The translations under genes and the position numbers were made by a program. A stretch of 64,000 nt of DNA, from contig MBPM02000201.1 in NCBI GenBank assembly GCA_001695595.3, positions 1 through 64,000 of the forward strand, written 5' to 3'. Origin of the DNA: Plasmopara viticola (lineage: Eukaryota > Oomycota > Peronosporomycetes > Peronosporales > Peronosporaceae). The notes below the pieces were generated by a model. That model saw nothing but the letters and a program-made list of their open reading frames with translations, made no database searches and had not been told where the DNA came from. This document shows, piece by piece, positions 1 through 9,902 of this stretch (positions within the stretch are counted from its first letter, which is position 1; each line of letters starts with the position of its first letter).

Positions 1-405
1 AGAAAAAGCGCCTTTGGATGCGCTATTAGTCAGAAGAACCTGCTTGCTACCTTGTTGCACACAAGATCTGCACTTACACTACATGTCGAGCTCGTTTAAA
101 GTAAATGCGCCCCTCCGGAGCTTGATCAAAGCCTTTCGTCTTTACAGGCCCGTCCCATACGCGAATAATTGAGCTTTCATCACTGATGTCTCGCTGCCCA
201 TACTACACTTGGCGGCTGACATTTAACTTCAAGTGTCGCCCCTTTATATCTGTTCCGTACACATTCTGGTGACGAGCTCCCGTGAGATGATCTCAAGATT
301 TGGTCGACACGATGAGAAATAGTGTGCCCCAGCAATTTGCTAAGCCAAGCAAACAACCTTGCTCGGGATCCAGCTTTCAATACTACCTTCCAGCCTCTTG
401 GAAAT
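1..405 (+). promoter_or_regulatory. Upstream region of gene copy 1, lacking the initiator
   Basis: This is the promoter part of a unit, collinear with the corresponding parts of the other units. At 330-331 the sequence jumps directly from the conserved CCCCA to GCAATTTGC. The 26 bases that in other copies carry the 5' half of the initiator are missing. A CA dinucleotide at both edges of the missing segment would fit deletion by microhomology. Copy 1 therefore probably lacks its normal transcription start. Confidence 0.7.
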
Positions 406-1892
406 ATGCACATTTCCCGCATCGTCGCACACGCTGCACTTGCTACAGCGATTGCCGCTTCGACGTTTTTGCCACAGACGCCTCTTTTGGATGGACGTCC
501 GAGAGTACCAACCAAGCAAAAGTTGCCAACCGTAATTTGGGTGCCGGTAGCGGCCTACGTGGTCCGGTTGAGCAACCTACGCTGAATGAAGATAACCAGC
601 AAAACGAGGACGACGGTAACAGTCCGATTGACGGCAGTTTGGTTGCTAGACCCCAAGGTCAGGAACTGACACACAAAGTGGTATCCCGCCTTTTGGACCT
701 CAGAAGCCGCCTGCCAACAATCCAATCCCTGTCAACCGTCCGAATACCGAACAACCTTTTGTGGGTGGTAACCCACCTAATGGAGGTCAGATGCCGCTCG
801 GCGATGGTCCGACCAACGATCAATCTTTCGTGGGTGGTAATCCACCCGTTGGAGGTCCAAAGCCGCCTGCCAATGGGTCCGCTCCCCGGAGCTCCTTCAA
901 TGGCTGGTAATCCACCCCTTGGAGGTCCGAAGCCGCCTGCCAATGGTCCCCTTGCCAATGGTCAGCTTCCTGGAGTTCCTTCAATGGCTGGTGAATCCAC
1001 CCTTGGAGGTCCGAAGCCGCCTCCCAATGGTCCGCCCCCCGGAGTTCCTTCAATGGCTGGAATTCCACCCGTTGGAGGTCCAAAGCCGCCTGCCAATGGT
1101 CCGCTCCCCGGAGCTCCTTCAATGGCTGGTAATCCACCCTTGGAGGTCCGAAGCCGCCTGCCAATGGTCCCCTTGCCAATGGTCAGCTTCTGGAGTTCCT
1201 TCAATGGCTGGTATTCCACCCGTTGGAGGTCCAAAGCCGCCTGCCAATGGTCCGCTCCCCGGAGCTCCTTCAATGGCTGGTAATCCACCCCTTGGAGGTC
1301 CGATGCCGCCTGCCAATGGTCAGCTCCCTGGAGTTCCTTCAATGGCTGGTAATCCATCCCTTGGAGCTCCGATGCCGCCTGACAATGGTCCGCTCCCCGG
1401 CGCTCCTTTCATGGGTGGTATCCCGCCCATTGGAGGTCCGATGCCGCCACAAACGGTCCGCTCCCCGGCGCTCCTTTCATGGGTGGTATCCCGCCCATTG
1501 GAGGTCCGATGCCGCCCGCAAACGGTCCGCTCCCCGGATTTCCTTTCATTAGAGGCAATACGCCTTTCGGAGCTCCGATGCCGCCTACTATCGGTTTGAT
1601 CACTGGATACGTACTGCTCAATGGAAACCCGCCTTTTGGACCTCCAATGCTGCCTCCAAATGGTCCAATTTCTCAAAACCCTTTCCAGGGTGGTAGTCCG
1701 CCCTTTGGATCTTCGATGCCGCCTGCCAACGGTCCATTCCCGGGGCAGCCTTTCCCGAGTGGCAAACCGCCCCTTGAAGCTCCAAAGCCGCCTACCAAAG
1801 GTCCGATCCCCGACCAACCTTTGCAAAAGGGTAATCCACCCCTCGGAGCTCCGATGCCACCTGTCAACGGTCCGATCTCTGAACACCCATAA
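406..1892 (+). pseudogene. Secreted Gly/Pro-rich repeat protein, copy 1 (frameshifted)
   Basis: The start codon and the hydrophobic signal peptide are intact. The frame breaks at the end of the signal peptide, where other copies read GCCCACAG and this one reads GCCACAG (about 471). It breaks again at about 651, where a run of five C is four. Further single-base changes lie in the repeats, for example an extra G near 876. The final repeats and the stop (TAA 1890-1892, last residues SEHP) are back in the family frame. As written it would give only a short hydrophobic peptide ending at 585. It is either a pseudogene or a consequence of homopolymer errors. The initiator is also missing upstream. 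Confidence 0.8.
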
Positions 1893-3612
1893 AAAACGAA
1901 CACGATCTCAAGAAGTTTATGTGTAACAACGTGAACACCCTTATGCGCTCTTCAGTGTGCTCAGTGTAAGCGATTCATCAAAGTGGCTTCAATACGATTC
2001 GCATTTAACCTTGCTAAATATATGAAATACTGTGACTTTAAATTGTTGGGACAATATTTGACAATGTCGTCGTATTCTCTTGGGTCAAATTTCACTCGTC
2101 TAATGTTCTAGCTATTGTTCAATTTGGAAGCATCTTATTTCCAACTAAAACTCGCAGAACGAGTAATAATACCCTCGGGAAAAGGTATCTATATCAAGAA
2201 AGGAGAGATCGAATTAAGCTCATTGTGCGCATAAAGAGTTCCTTTGTGACTCGAAATTTTTCCAATATACAACGTGCAAATGCAAACAGGAGAAAAGTAA
2301 GATCGGATTGGCTATGCAGAATTAAAGCCGACAGCAAATTGTTGGCTTTTACGTAACCAAGGTAGTATGTACCCAATATATTCCTAGTGTAAATATCCAG
2401 TGTGGAGCTCCTAATAGTCGGCAGCCCTTGTTGTGGCGGCAAAACCCGAGCGAGGACATCAGCCGTAACACTTTCAATATCTATTTGGGAGAAGGGAACT
2501 GCCACGCTTGACGGGACCAGCATACAGCAAACGTATTTTAGGATCTAGGCAAATGAGTTGCTGTATTAGCCCTTTGATTACAAATTCTCATGTTTTCTAC
2601 GTGTGGAGCCGGGTCCGTTCAAAATTTGGGGCTGAGTAACCTTCCACAAATGTTGATCCAAAGGAATAGACTTTTCTATTGCATGAAAAGAACACCTTTG
2701 TCACGTCATTATGGACAGGGGGAAACCGTCATATAAATGTATTTTTAAACGAGTTGTAAGCAGTGTGTCACGTATTGATTACCGAATGGATATAGGCCAT
2801 ATCATAGTGTGTTTTTAGTGCATCAGTCCGCTTGAAATGGGTAATGGGTCCATTGATAACTCCTAATCATAAGTTGGTATGAATATTGCTACAGATCGTA
2901 ATAGCTAACCTACATATTGAGATGGAAAGCAGGAGAGCGAAATTGACATCTCAAAGCCCGTCGGAGTCGGGTATTCCATATGTGTGCATCGCGAATATAT
3001 GACGGCAATTTGTTTAAATCTGAGTCCTCGCATCTCAAAACTGTGTCACACGACGCAGCATCATTCTTAGCATCGAGTCAAGAACAAGAGTATCGTTAGT
3101 AATAGAGTAATAAGAAAAAAAGAAAGGAAAACTCGGATGCGTCACGAGGTTTTATGTATTTGCCTATCAGGAGAGATATTAAGTTGCACGATGGCAGAGA
3201 TCAAGACTTTCGCATATCTTGTCATTATCTTCGCCGTAAGTTGGCGTGTTGGACACTTCTGCGAAAGAAAAAGGCCTTTGGATGCGCTTTTAGTCAGAAG
3301 AACTGCTTGCTACCTTGTTGCACACAAGATCTGCACTTACACTACATGTCGAGCTCGTTTAAAGTAAATGCGCCCCTCCGGAGCTTGATCAAAGCCTTTC
3401 GTCTTTACAGGCCCGTCCCATACGCGAATAATTGAGCTTTCATCACTGAATGTCTCGCTGCCCATACTACACTTGGCGGCTGACATTTCACTTCAAGTGT
3501 CGCCCCTTTATATCTGTTCCGTACACATTCTGGTGACGAGCTCCCGTGAGATGATCTCAAGATTTGGTCGACACGATGAGAAATAGTGTGCCCCAAGACC
3601 ATGCACGCATTC
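1893..3612 (+). repeat. Array spacer and promoter between copies 1 and 2
   Basis: AT-rich non-coding spacer, almost identical to 5111-6837. Short ORFs (such as minus strand 2194-2523 and plus 3137-3367) recur at the same place in each unit but shift frame or truncate between units, so they look non-coding. A near-hairpin around 3269-3291 (GCGC/TTTGGATGCGC region) lies about 420 bp before the gene. Confidence 0.7.
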
Positions 3613-3628
3613 ACTCATTCAGCAATTT
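3613..3628 (+). promoter_or_regulatory. Oomycete initiator-like core promoter, copy 2
   Basis: ACTCATTCAGCAATTT matches 14 of 16 positions of the oomycete initiator GCTCATTYYNCAWTTT. It ends 68 bp before the start codon at 3696, a normal 5' leader length for oomycete genes. It implies that the in-frame upstream extension of the ORF is not translated. Confidence 0.7.
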
Positions 3629-3695
3629 GCTAAGCCAAGCAAACAACCTTGCTCGGGATCCAGCTTTCAATACTACCTTCCAGCCTCTTGGAAAT

Positions 3696-5110
3696 ATGCA
3701 CATTTCCCGCATCGTCGCACACGCTGCACTTGCTACAGCGATTGCCGCTTCGACGTTTTTGCCACAGACGCCTCTTTTGGATGGACGTCCGAGAGTACCA
3801 ACCAAGCAAAAGTTGCCAACCGTAATTTGGGTGCCGGTAGCGGCCTACGTGGTCCGGTTGAGCAACCTACGCTGAATGAAGATAACCAGCAAAACGAGGA
3901 CGACGGTAACAGTCCGATTGACGGCAGTTTGGTTGCTAGACCCCAAGGTCAGGAACTGACACACAAAGTGGTATCCCGCCTTTTGGACCTCAGAAGCCGC
4001 CTGCCAACAATCCAATCCCTGCAACCGTCCGAATACCGAACAACCTTTTGTGGGTGGTAACCCACCTAATGGAGGTCAGATGCCGCTCGGCGATGGTCCG
4101 ACCAACGATCAATCTTTCGTGGGTGGTAATCCACCCGTTGGAGGTCCAAAGCCGCCTGCCAATGGTCCGCTCCCCGGAGCTCCTTCAATGGCTGGTAATC
4201 CACCCCTTGGAGGTCCGAAGCCGCCTGCCAATGGTCCCTTGCCAATGGTCAGCTTCCTAGAGTTCCTTCAATGGCTGGTAATCCACCCTTGGAGGTCCGA
4301 AGCCGCCTCCCAATGGTCCGCCCCCGGAGTTCCTTCAATGGCTGGTAATTCCACCCGTTGGAGGTCCAAAGCCGCCTGCCAATGGTCCGCTCCCGGAGCT
4401 CCTTCAATGGCTGGTAATCCACCCCTTGGAGGTCCGAAGCCGCCTGCCAATGGTCCCCTTGCCAATGGTCAGCTTCCTGGAGTTCCTTCAATGGCTGGTA
4501 TTCCACCCGTTGGAGGTCCAAAGCCGCCTGCCAATGGTCCGCTCCCGGAGCTCCTTCAATGGCTGGTAATCCACCCCTTGGAGGTCCGATGCCGCCTGCC
4601 AATGGTCAGCTCCCTGGAGTTCCTTCAATGGCTGGTAATCCATCCCTTGGAGCTCCGATGCCGCCTGACAATGGTCCGCTCCCCGGCGCTCCTTTCATGG
4701 GTGGTATCCCGCCCATTGGAGGTCCGATGCCGCCCGCAAACGGTCCGCTCCCCGGATTTCCTTTCATGGGAGGCAATACGCCTTTCGGAGCTCCGATGCC
4801 GCCTACTATCGGTTTGATCACTGGATACGTACTGCTCAATGGAAACCCGCCTTTTGGACCTCCAATGCTGCCTCCAAATGGTCCAATTTCTCAAAACCCT
4901 TTCCAGGGTGGTAGTCCGCCCTTTGGATCTTCGATGCCGCCTGCCAACGGTCCATTCCCCGGGCAGCCTTTCCCGAGTGGCAAACCGCCCCTTGAAGCTC
5001 CAAAGCCGCCTACCAAAGGTCCGATCCCCGACCAACCTTTGCAAAAGGGTAATCCACCCCTCGGAGCTCCGATGCCACCTGTCAACGGTCCGATCTCTGA
5101 ACACCCATAA
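3696..5110 (+). pseudogene. Secreted Gly/Pro-rich repeat protein, copy 2 (frameshifted)
   Basis: It shares copy 1's two N-terminal frame breaks: GCCACAG near 3761 and a four-C run at 3941. It has further C-run losses near 4021, 4225 and 4320, among others. From 4559 to the stop at 5108-5110 the family frame is open. Sharing the same two lesions with copy 1 means either the two copies descend from an already broken parent or the same systematic base-calling error hit both. The promoter is intact. Confidence 0.8.
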
Positions 5111-6837
5111 AAAACGAACACGACTCAAGAAGTTTATGTGTAACAACGTGAACACCCTTATGCGCTCTTCAGTGTGCTCAGTGTAAGCGATTCATCAAAG
5201 TGGCTTCAATACGATTCGCATTTAACCTTGCTAAATATATGAAATACTGTGACTTTAAATTGTTGGGACAATATTTGACAATGTCGTCGTATTCTCTTGG
5301 GTCAAATTTCACTCGTCTAATGTTCTAGCTATTGTTCAATTTGGAAGCATCTTATTTCCAACTAAAACTCGCAGAACGAGTAATAATACCCTCGGGAAAA
5401 GGTATCTATATCAAGAAAGGAGAGATCGAATTAAGCTCATTGTGCGCATAAAGAATTCCTTTGTGACTCGAAATTTTTCCAATATACAACGTGCAAATGC
5501 AAACAGGAGAAAAGTAAGATCGGATTGGCTATGCAGAATTAAAGCCGACAGCAAATTGTTGGCTTTCACGTAACCAAGGTAGTATGTACCCAATATATTC
5601 CTAGTGTAAATATCCAGTGTGGAGCTCCTAATAGTCGGCAGCCCTTGTTGTGGCGGCAAAACCCGAGCGAGGACATCAGCCGTAACACTTTCAATATCTA
5701 TTTGGGGGAAGGGAACTGCCACGCTTGACGGGACCAGCATACAGCAAACGTATTTTAGGATCTAGGCAAATGAGTTTGCTGTACTTAGCCCTTTTGATTT
5801 ACAATATTCCATTGCTTTACGTGTGGAGCCGGGTCCGTTCAAATTTGGGGCTGAGTAACCTTCTACAAATGTTGATCCAAGGATAGACTTTTCTTCTGCA
5901 TGAAAAGAACACCTTTGTCACGTCATTAATGGACAGGGGGAAACCGTCATATAAATGTATTTTTTAAACGAGTTGTAAGCAGTGTGTCACGTATTGATTA
6001 CCGAATGGATATAGGCCATATCATAGTGTGTTTTTAGTGCATCAGTCCGCTTGAAATGGGTAATGGGTCCATTGATAACTCCTAATCATAAGTTGGTATG
6101 AATATTGCTACAGATCGTAATAGCTAACCTACATATTTGAGATGGAAAGCAGGAGAGCGAAATTGACATCTCAAAGCCCGTCGGAGTCGGGTATTCCATA
6201 TGTGTGCATCGCGAATATATGACGGCAATTTGTTTAAATCTGAGTCCTCGCATCTCAAAACTGTGTCACACGACGCAGCGTCATTCTTAGCGTCGAGTCA
6301 AGAACAAGAGTATCGTTAGTAATAGAGTAATAAGAAAAAAAGAAAGGAAAACTCGGATGCGTCACGAGGTTTTATGTATTTGCCTATCAGGAGAGATATT
6401 AAGTTGCACGATGGCAGAGATCAAGACTTTCGCATACTATCTTGTCATTATCTTCGCCGTAAGCTGGCGTGTTGGACACTTCTGCGAAAGAAAAAGCGCC
6501 TTTGGATGCGCTTTTAGTCAGAAGATGCTGCTTGCTACCTTGTTGCACACAAGATCTGCACTTACTCTACATGTCGAGCTCGTTTAAAGTAACTGCGCCC
6601 CTCCGGAGCTTGATCAAAGCCTTTCGTCTTTACAGGCCCGTCCCATACGCGAATAATTGAGCTTTCATCACTGAATGTCTCGCTGCCCATACTACACTTG
6701 GCGGCTGACATTTCACTTCAAGTGTCGCCCCTTTATATCTGTTCCGTACACATTCTGGCGACGAGCTCCCGTGAGATGATCTCAAGATTTGGTCGTCACG
6801 ATGAGAAATAGTGTGCCCCAAGACCATGCACGCATAA
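5111..6837 (+). repeat. Array spacer and promoter between copies 2 and 3
   Basis: Near-identical to the spacer at 1893-3612. It contains the conserved AAAAGCGC/GCGCTTTT inverted repeat around 6492-6516. No credible gene was seen in it. Confidence 0.7.
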
Positions 6838-6853
6838 ACTCATCTAGCAATTT
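6838..6853 (+). promoter_or_regulatory. Altered initiator, copy 3
   Basis: At the position of the family initiator this copy reads ACTCATCTAGCAATTT: CATTCA has become CATCTA. The flank is changed too, CATTC to CATAA just upstream. The CAATTT half is kept. Spacing to the ATG at 6921 is unchanged. Confidence 0.55.
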
Positions 6854-6920
6854 GCTAAGCCAAGCAAACAACCTTGCTCGGGATCCAGCTTTCAATACTA
6901 CCTTCCAGCCTCTTGGAAAT

Positions 6921-7972
6921 ATGCACATTTCCCGCATCGTCGCGCACGCTGCACTTGCTACAGCGATTGCCGCTTCGACGTTTTTGTCCACAGACGCCTC
7001 TTTCGGATGGACGTCCGAGAGTACCAACCAAGCAAAAGTTGCCAACCGTAATTTGGGTGCCGGTAGCGGCCTACGTGGTCCGGTTGAGCAACCTACGCTG
7101 AATGAAGATAACCAGCAAAACGAGGACGACGGTAACAGTCCGATTGACGGCAGTTTGGTTGCTAGACCCCCAAGGTCAGGAACTGACACACAAAGTGGTA
7201 TCCCGCCTTTTGGACCTCAGAAGCCGCCTGCCAACAATCCAATCCCTGCCAACCGTCCGAATACCGAACAACCTTTTGTGGGTGGTAACCCACCTAATGG
7301 AGGTCAGATGCCGCTCGGCGATGGTCCGACCAACGATCAATCTTTCGTGGGTGGTAATCCACCCGTTGGAGGTCCAAAGCCGCCTGCCAATGGTCCGCTC
7401 CCCGGAGCTCCTTCAATGGCTGGTAATCCACCCCTTGGAGGTCCGAAGCCGCCTGCCAATGGTCCCCTTGCCAATGGTCAGCTTCCTGGAGTTCCTTCAA
7501 TGGCTGGTAATCCACCCTTTGGAGGTCCGAAGCCGCCTCCCAATGGTCCGCCCCCCGAAGTTCCTTCAATGGCTGGTATTCCACCCGTTGGAGGTCCAAA
7601 GCCGCCTGCCAATGGTCCGCTCCCCGGAGCTCCTTCAATGGCTGGTAATCCACCCCTTGGTCCCCGCCTGCCAATGGTCAGCTTCCTGGAGTTCCTTCAA
7701 TGGCTGGTATTCCACCCGTTGGAGGTCCAAAGCCGCCTGCCAATGGTCCGCTCCCCGGAGCTCCTTCAATGGCTGGTAATCCACCCCTTGGAGGTCCGAT
7801 GCCGCCTGCCAATGGTCAGCTCCCTGGAGTTCCTTCAATGGCTGGTAATCCATCCCTTGGAGCTCCGATGCCGCCTGACAATGGTCCGTTCCCCGGCGCT
7901 CCTTTCATGGGTGGTATCCCGCCCATTGGAGGTCCGATGCCGCCCACAAACGGTCCGCTCCCCGGCGCTCCT
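6921..7972 (+). pseudogene. Secreted Gly/Pro-rich repeat protein, copy 3, 5' part
   Basis: The signal peptide, linker and first repeats are in frame; this is the best N-terminus among copies 1-3. About 28 bases are missing near 7661 (repeat-unit core lost, frame shifted). The gene is then interrupted at 7972 by a Copia element. The remainder resumes at 12671. In the repeat frame the interrupted protein would end CNGL-stop, with the last codons contributed by the LTR. Confidence 0.88.
7968..7972 (+). repeat. Target-site duplication of Copia element 1, left
   Basis: CTCCT directly before the 5' LTR is repeated at 12671-12675 directly after the 3' LTR. Uninterrupted copies carry a single CTCCT at this place (for example GGCGCTCCTTTC in copy 8). 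Confidence 0.9.
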
Positions 7973-8152
7973 TGTAACGGCCTCTAATTGGGTGTCCCAC
8001 AGTATGTGCCAACTTGACATATAAGAGAAATAGTAACATTCTAGAATATCGAGACAGAAGAACACGTGGCTACAAGTGAGTAAGAGCCTATAGTTTTCTT
8101 TATTCCTATGAATTTACTTTCCATTTTGCACTGCGACAATCACATTGTTATA
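7973..8152 (+). repeat. 5' LTR of Copia element 1
   Basis: 180 bp, starting TGTAACGG and ending TTGTTATA, so the end is TA rather than the usual CA. I read no difference between it and the 3' LTR at 12491-12670. Confidence 0.92.
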
Positions 8153-8165
8153 GGTTATGAGCCCA
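8153..8165 (+). other. Primer-binding site of Copia element 1 (initiator tRNA-Met half)
   Basis: GGTTATGAGCCCA lies directly after the 5' LTR. It matches, with one difference, the complement of the anticodon stem-loop of initiator tRNA-Met (GGTTATGGGCCCA), the internal priming site known from Drosophila copia. The ATG inside it (8157) is also the start codon of Gag-Pol. Confidence 0.7.
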
Positions 8166-9902
8166 ATAACGAACCCGAACGAGATCCTCAGCGACGACAA
8201 CTACTTCCTGTGGGAGTTTAACGCCCGCATGGCATTGGCCAGGAAGGACCTCCTCGACCATCTCGAGGTGAAGCCAGAAGACGCAGTGAACGCCCCCGCC
8301 CAATGGAAAGCCGCCGATGTGAAGGCGCTGGCTGTGGTGTCGAAGCTGTTGAGTCCAACGTACCAGATGATGGTGAGGGAAGCCAATTCTGCATGGGAAG
8401 CATGGCAAATTCTGCGTGCATTTTTCATGAAGCAGAGTCTGCACAACCGTGTGCAGCTGCGCAAGCAACTCCACGAGTTCGCGATGGCCAGTGGTGGGAG
8501 TCTCATGGAGCATCTGGTGCAGTTCGATGAATTGTGTGCGAAGTTGGCTGCGGTTGGTGACGCTCTGCCTGAAGAGGAGAAGCTGGTGATCCTCCTTGGT
8601 AGTGTGCCAAGTGAGTACGACGCGATGGTGCGGCTCATCGAAGTGCGCGACCGTGTGACACTTCTGGATGCGAAAGAGATGCTCCGACGCGAATATGAGA
8701 TGATTCAGAAACGCGAGGTGAAGGAGCAAGCATTCAAGGCGACGGTGAGTGATAATGGTGGAAGGTTCCAGAATGGGCGTGGAGGCCGACGTGGACGAAA
8801 TGCCAAGAGACACGGACGCAAAGGGCATAATGGTGGTGACAAGAAGGAGTTCAAGGGCCGATGCTATGAATGCCACGAAGCTGGCCACAAGAAACAAGAT
8901 TGCCCGAGGCTGAAGGGCAATGCCGGTGGTTCGGAGTTCGCGTTCTCCGCTATGACCGCTGGTGGTGAGCGATCGTCCACCTGGCTCCTTGATAGTGGAG
9001 CCAGCTCGCATATGACTACGGATCGGAATGATTTTTCGGAATACCGCCCGCTTACAGAACCAATCGAGATCATGGTGGCAAATGGCCAGCGAGTTGCCGC
9101 CATAGGTATGGGTACCGTGCGAGTTAACTTTACCGGAGGCGTGCGGGTGAAGTTGACGGATGTTCTCCACGTTCAGAAATTGGACCGAAAGCTACTGTCG
9201 GTTCCTGCACTCATGTCCAAGAATCTCGCTGTGCAATTCGACAAGACCGGTGCCTCCATTTTGCAGAATGGCCGTGTTGTTGTTCGAGTCCCTCGGATTG
9301 GGAAACTGTACGCGTGTGAACTAAAGTACAGAACGGAAGGCAACGCGTATACGGCATTTGATGGTGAGTCAAGTGATAAAGCCTACGAAGTCATTCACGC
9401 GCGCCTGGGGCACGTCTCCGATACCAAGCTAAAGCTAGTTGCTAGCGCGTGCGATGGTATCCCCCCTATGGCTTTGTCTCAATCGGATGGTGGTGTCTGC
9501 GGTGGCTGTGCGCAAGGAAAAATGACCACAAGCTCGTACGCGCACCAATCGGGTAGCGAGATAAAGACAGGTCGCCCATTCGAGATTGTGCACACGGATG
9601 TGATGGGGCCAATAAAACCGAAGTCCAAGGGTGGTGCGGTATACATCGTGGTCTTCGTGGACGACTTCAGCCGAGAAGTGTTCGTCAACTTCATCAAGCA
9701 GAAGTCTGAAGTGTTCGATTGCTTCAAGGCATTCTGCACTCAGGTTAAGGTGCAACACGGCTGCAAGGTGATGTGTGTTCGTAGTGACAACGGTGGTGAA
9801 TATGTGAGCAAGCGCTTCGGCAAGTTCTGTGCGTCCAAAGGGATCATTCACCAGACGAGTGCGCCATACAGCCCCAGCAAAATGGGACCGCTGAGCGTAT
9901 GA
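8157..9902 (+). CDS. Copia Gag-Pol, 5' part: Gag, protease, most of integrase
   Basis: 581 codons. Residues 1-200 are Copia-type Gag (NYFLWEFNARMALARK near the start), followed by an Arg/Gly-rich stretch and a CCHC zinc knuckle at about 236-249 (CYECHEAGHKKQDC). The aspartic protease has DSGA at 279-282. The integrase has a zinc-binding HARLGH at about 414, then catalytic Asp 481 (HTDVMG) and Asp 544 (RSDNGGE). A C-run at 9872-9875 is one base short, so the frame shifts just before the catalytic Glu and ends after GPLSV. The start at 8157 is the first ATG after the LTR and lies in the primer-binding site. The protein would assemble the virus-like particle, process the polyprotein and integrate the cDNA. 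Confidence 0.9.
   Translation: MSPITNPNEILSDDNYFLWEFNARMALARKDLLDHLEVKPEDAVNAPAQWKAADVKALAVVSKLLSPTYQMMVREANSAWEAWQILRAFFMKQSLHNRVQLRKQLHEFAMASGGSLMEHLVQFDELCAKLAAVGDALPEEEKLVILLGSVPSEYDAMVRLIEVRDRVTLLDAKEMLRREYEMIQKREVKEQAFKATVSDNGGRFQNGRGGRRGRNAKRHGRKGHNGGDKKEFKGRCYECHEAGHKKQDCPRLKGNAGGSEFAFSAMTAGGERSSTWLLDSGASSHMTTDRNDFSEYRPLTEPIEIMVANGQRVAAIGMGTVRVNFTGGVRVKLTDVLHVQKLDRKLLSVPALMSKNLAVQFDKTGASILQNGRVVVRVPRIGKLYACELKYRTEGNAYTAFDGESSDKAYEVIHARLGHVSDTKLKLVASACDGIPPMALSQSDGGVCGGCAQGKMTTSSYAHQSGSEIKTGRPFEIVHTDVMGPIKPKSKGGAVYIVVFVDDFSREVFVNFIKQKSEVFDCFKAFCTQVKVQHGCKVMCVRSDNGGEYVSKRFGKFCASKGIIHQTSAPYSPSKMGPLSV

Noticed and set aside
1320..1886. Long antisense ORFs over the repeat domain (for example 188-223 codons, RRSKGRTTTLERV type)
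   Set aside because: They are a consequence of 69-bp periodic repeats without stops; no independent start or promoter evidence. Kept only as a finding about open frames.
2194..2523. Minus-strand ORF of about 100-137 codons recurring in every spacer (ADVLARVLPPQQGLPTIRSS type)
   Set aside because: It recurs because the unit is duplicated. In units 9-12 the frame is shifted or deleted, there is no promoter motif on that strand, and no recognisable domain.
6357..6587. Plus-strand ORF in every promoter region (MRHEVLCICLSGEIL type)
   Set aside because: Length and frame change from unit to unit by small indels, and it lies upstream of the inferred transcription start. It is most likely non-coding promoter sequence.
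6630..6827. Minus-strand ORF opposite the gene's 5' leader (MVLGHTISHRVDQILRSS type)
   Set aside because: Antisense to the conserved promoter and leader; conservation is explained by the plus-strand unit.
8148..9170. 340-codon minus-strand ORF opposite Copia Gag
   Set aside because: Shadow of the strongly coding plus-strand Gag-Pol; no homology recognised.
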